DNA from: an uncultured Planctomycetaceae bacterium | Lineage (GTDB): Bacteria; Planctomycetota; Planctomycetia; Pirellulales; JACPPG01 | DNA: 5,762 nt | Assembly (NCBI GenBank): GCA_945957305.1 | Contig: CAMFLN010000258.1 | Location: forward strand, 1 to 5,762 | Direction: 5' to 3' | Shown here: piece by piece, positions 5,404 through 5,762 of the stretch | How the letters are laid out: each line of letters starts with the position of its first letter | Numbering within the stretch: the stretch's first letter is position 1 | The notes under the pieces: model-generated | Told to the model about the DNA's origin: nothing | Seen by the model: the letters and a program-made list of their open reading frames with translations, nothing else | Database searches by the model: none | Made by a program: the position numbers and the translations under genes

Positions 5404-5714
5404 CTACTCGTGCGCCACGCGAATGAGCAGCTTGCCAAAATTCTTACCCTGCATCAGGCCGAGAAACGCTCGCGGTGCGTTTTCCAGCCCTTCGATAATG
5501 TCCTCGCGATATTTGATGTTTCCAGCTTTCACCCAGCGTGCCAGCGTCCGCAGCGCTACCGGGTACTGGTCGTGGAAGTCGAAGACGATGAATCCTTCCA
5601 TTCGGGCGCGATTCACGAGCAACATCCGGCCCGGCCGGGGCCCGACGGCCGGTTTTTCCAAGTTGTACTCAGCGATCATGCCACACACAGCGATCCGCGC
5701 GCGCTGATTAATGT
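5404..5714 (-). CDS. MDR-family NADP-dependent oxidoreductase (LTB4 dehydrogenase/CurA-like), C-terminal part
   Basis: Only the last 102 residues are present; the frame runs open into the end of the genomic sequence, where adapter begins. Family members are about 330-345 residues, so roughly two thirds is missing. The visible part matches the C-terminus of zinc-independent medium-chain reductases (leukotriene B4 12-hydroxydehydrogenase, prostaglandin reductase and CurA/YncB type): RIAVCGMIAEYN at the end of the nucleotide-binding fold, ARMEGFIVFDF, then KYREDIIEGLENAPRAFLGLMQGKNFGKLLIRV. These enzymes reduce activated C=C double bonds with NADPH in the cytoplasm. The GTG at 5688 is an internal valine codon and not a start, because the in-frame sequence upstream of it (INQRARIA) continues the domain. 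It lies 65 bp upstream of the dehalogenase-like gene on the same strand. Substrate cannot be inferred. Confidence 0.88.
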
Positions 5715-5762
5715 CTGTCTCTTATACACATCTCCGAGCCCACGAGACGTAGAGGAATCTCG
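5715..5762 (+). other. Illumina Nextera adapter read-through with i7 index (non-genomic)
   Basis: Positions 5715-5733 are CTGTCTCTTATACACATCT, the Tn5 mosaic end used in Nextera libraries. They are followed by CCGAGCCCACGAGAC (5734-5748), the Nextera read-2 adapter, then an 8-base index GTAGAGGA (5749-5756) and ATCTCG (5757-5762), the start of the P7 flow-cell sequence. The whole order and length match the synthetic library structure exactly, so genomic sequence ends at or near 5714. This explains why the MDR gene stops abruptly. Confidence 0.98.

Noticed and set aside
5686..5688. GTG as the start of a 94-residue gene
   Set aside because: The in-frame sequence upstream continues the MDR fold to the adapter junction, so this codon is an internal valine in a truncated gene.
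5715..5733. Tn5 mosaic end as a sign of a real transposon
   Set aside because: It is followed directly by the synthetic Nextera adapter, index and P7 bases, and there is no transposase; it is a library artefact.

Overview
The window looks like one end of a short-read assembly contig from a GC-rich, Gram-negative-type bacterium, most likely a planctomycete (Pirellulales-like) or a close relative in the PVC group. The evidence is the gene content: a secreted PQQ-type beta-propeller protein whose mature N-terminus carries the WPQFRGP signature, a secreted DUF1080 (3-keto-disaccharide hydrolase) protein fused to a LamG-like domain, and a secreted ThuA-like protein ending in a lysine tail. These families are expanded together in planctomycete genomes. 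The taxonomic call is an inference from protein style; there is no rRNA or tRNA gene here.

Layout. Positions 1-446 (minus) hold the N-terminal 148 residues of the beta-propeller protein, cut by the left window edge. A 186-bp divergent spacer separates it from the DUF1080-LamG gene (633-2036, plus). That gene converges on the ThuA-like gene (2181-3113, minus) across a 144-bp spacer containing a long imperfect inverted repeat built from TCTGCG units. Upstream of the ThuA-like gene, on the same strand, is a 267-codon gene for an exported Pro/Ser/Ala-rich, probably disordered protein (3288-4091) with two hairpins just after its stop. A 335-bp stretch with no convincing gene follows. Then come a haloalkane dehalogenase-like alpha/beta hydrolase (4427-5338, minus) and, 65 bp upstream of it, the C-terminal third of an MDR-family NADP-dependent oxidoreductase (5404-5714, minus). 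The last 48 bases (5715-5762) are not genomic: they are an Illumina Nextera read-through adapter with an index.

How the genes may work together. DUF1080 and ThuA-like proteins are both associated with 3-keto-glycoside chemistry, and both are predicted here to be exported. The beta-propeller protein may be a quinoprotein oxidoreductase or a non-catalytic propeller. The left half could therefore be a small periplasmic or surface sugar-processing locus, but this is guilt by association. The right half (MDR reductase plus haloalkane dehalogenase) is a cytoplasmic pair that looks like a two-gene transcription unit and has no visible link to the left half. I see no phage, IS, CRISPR or RNA gene, and no clear sign of a novel defence or mobile system.
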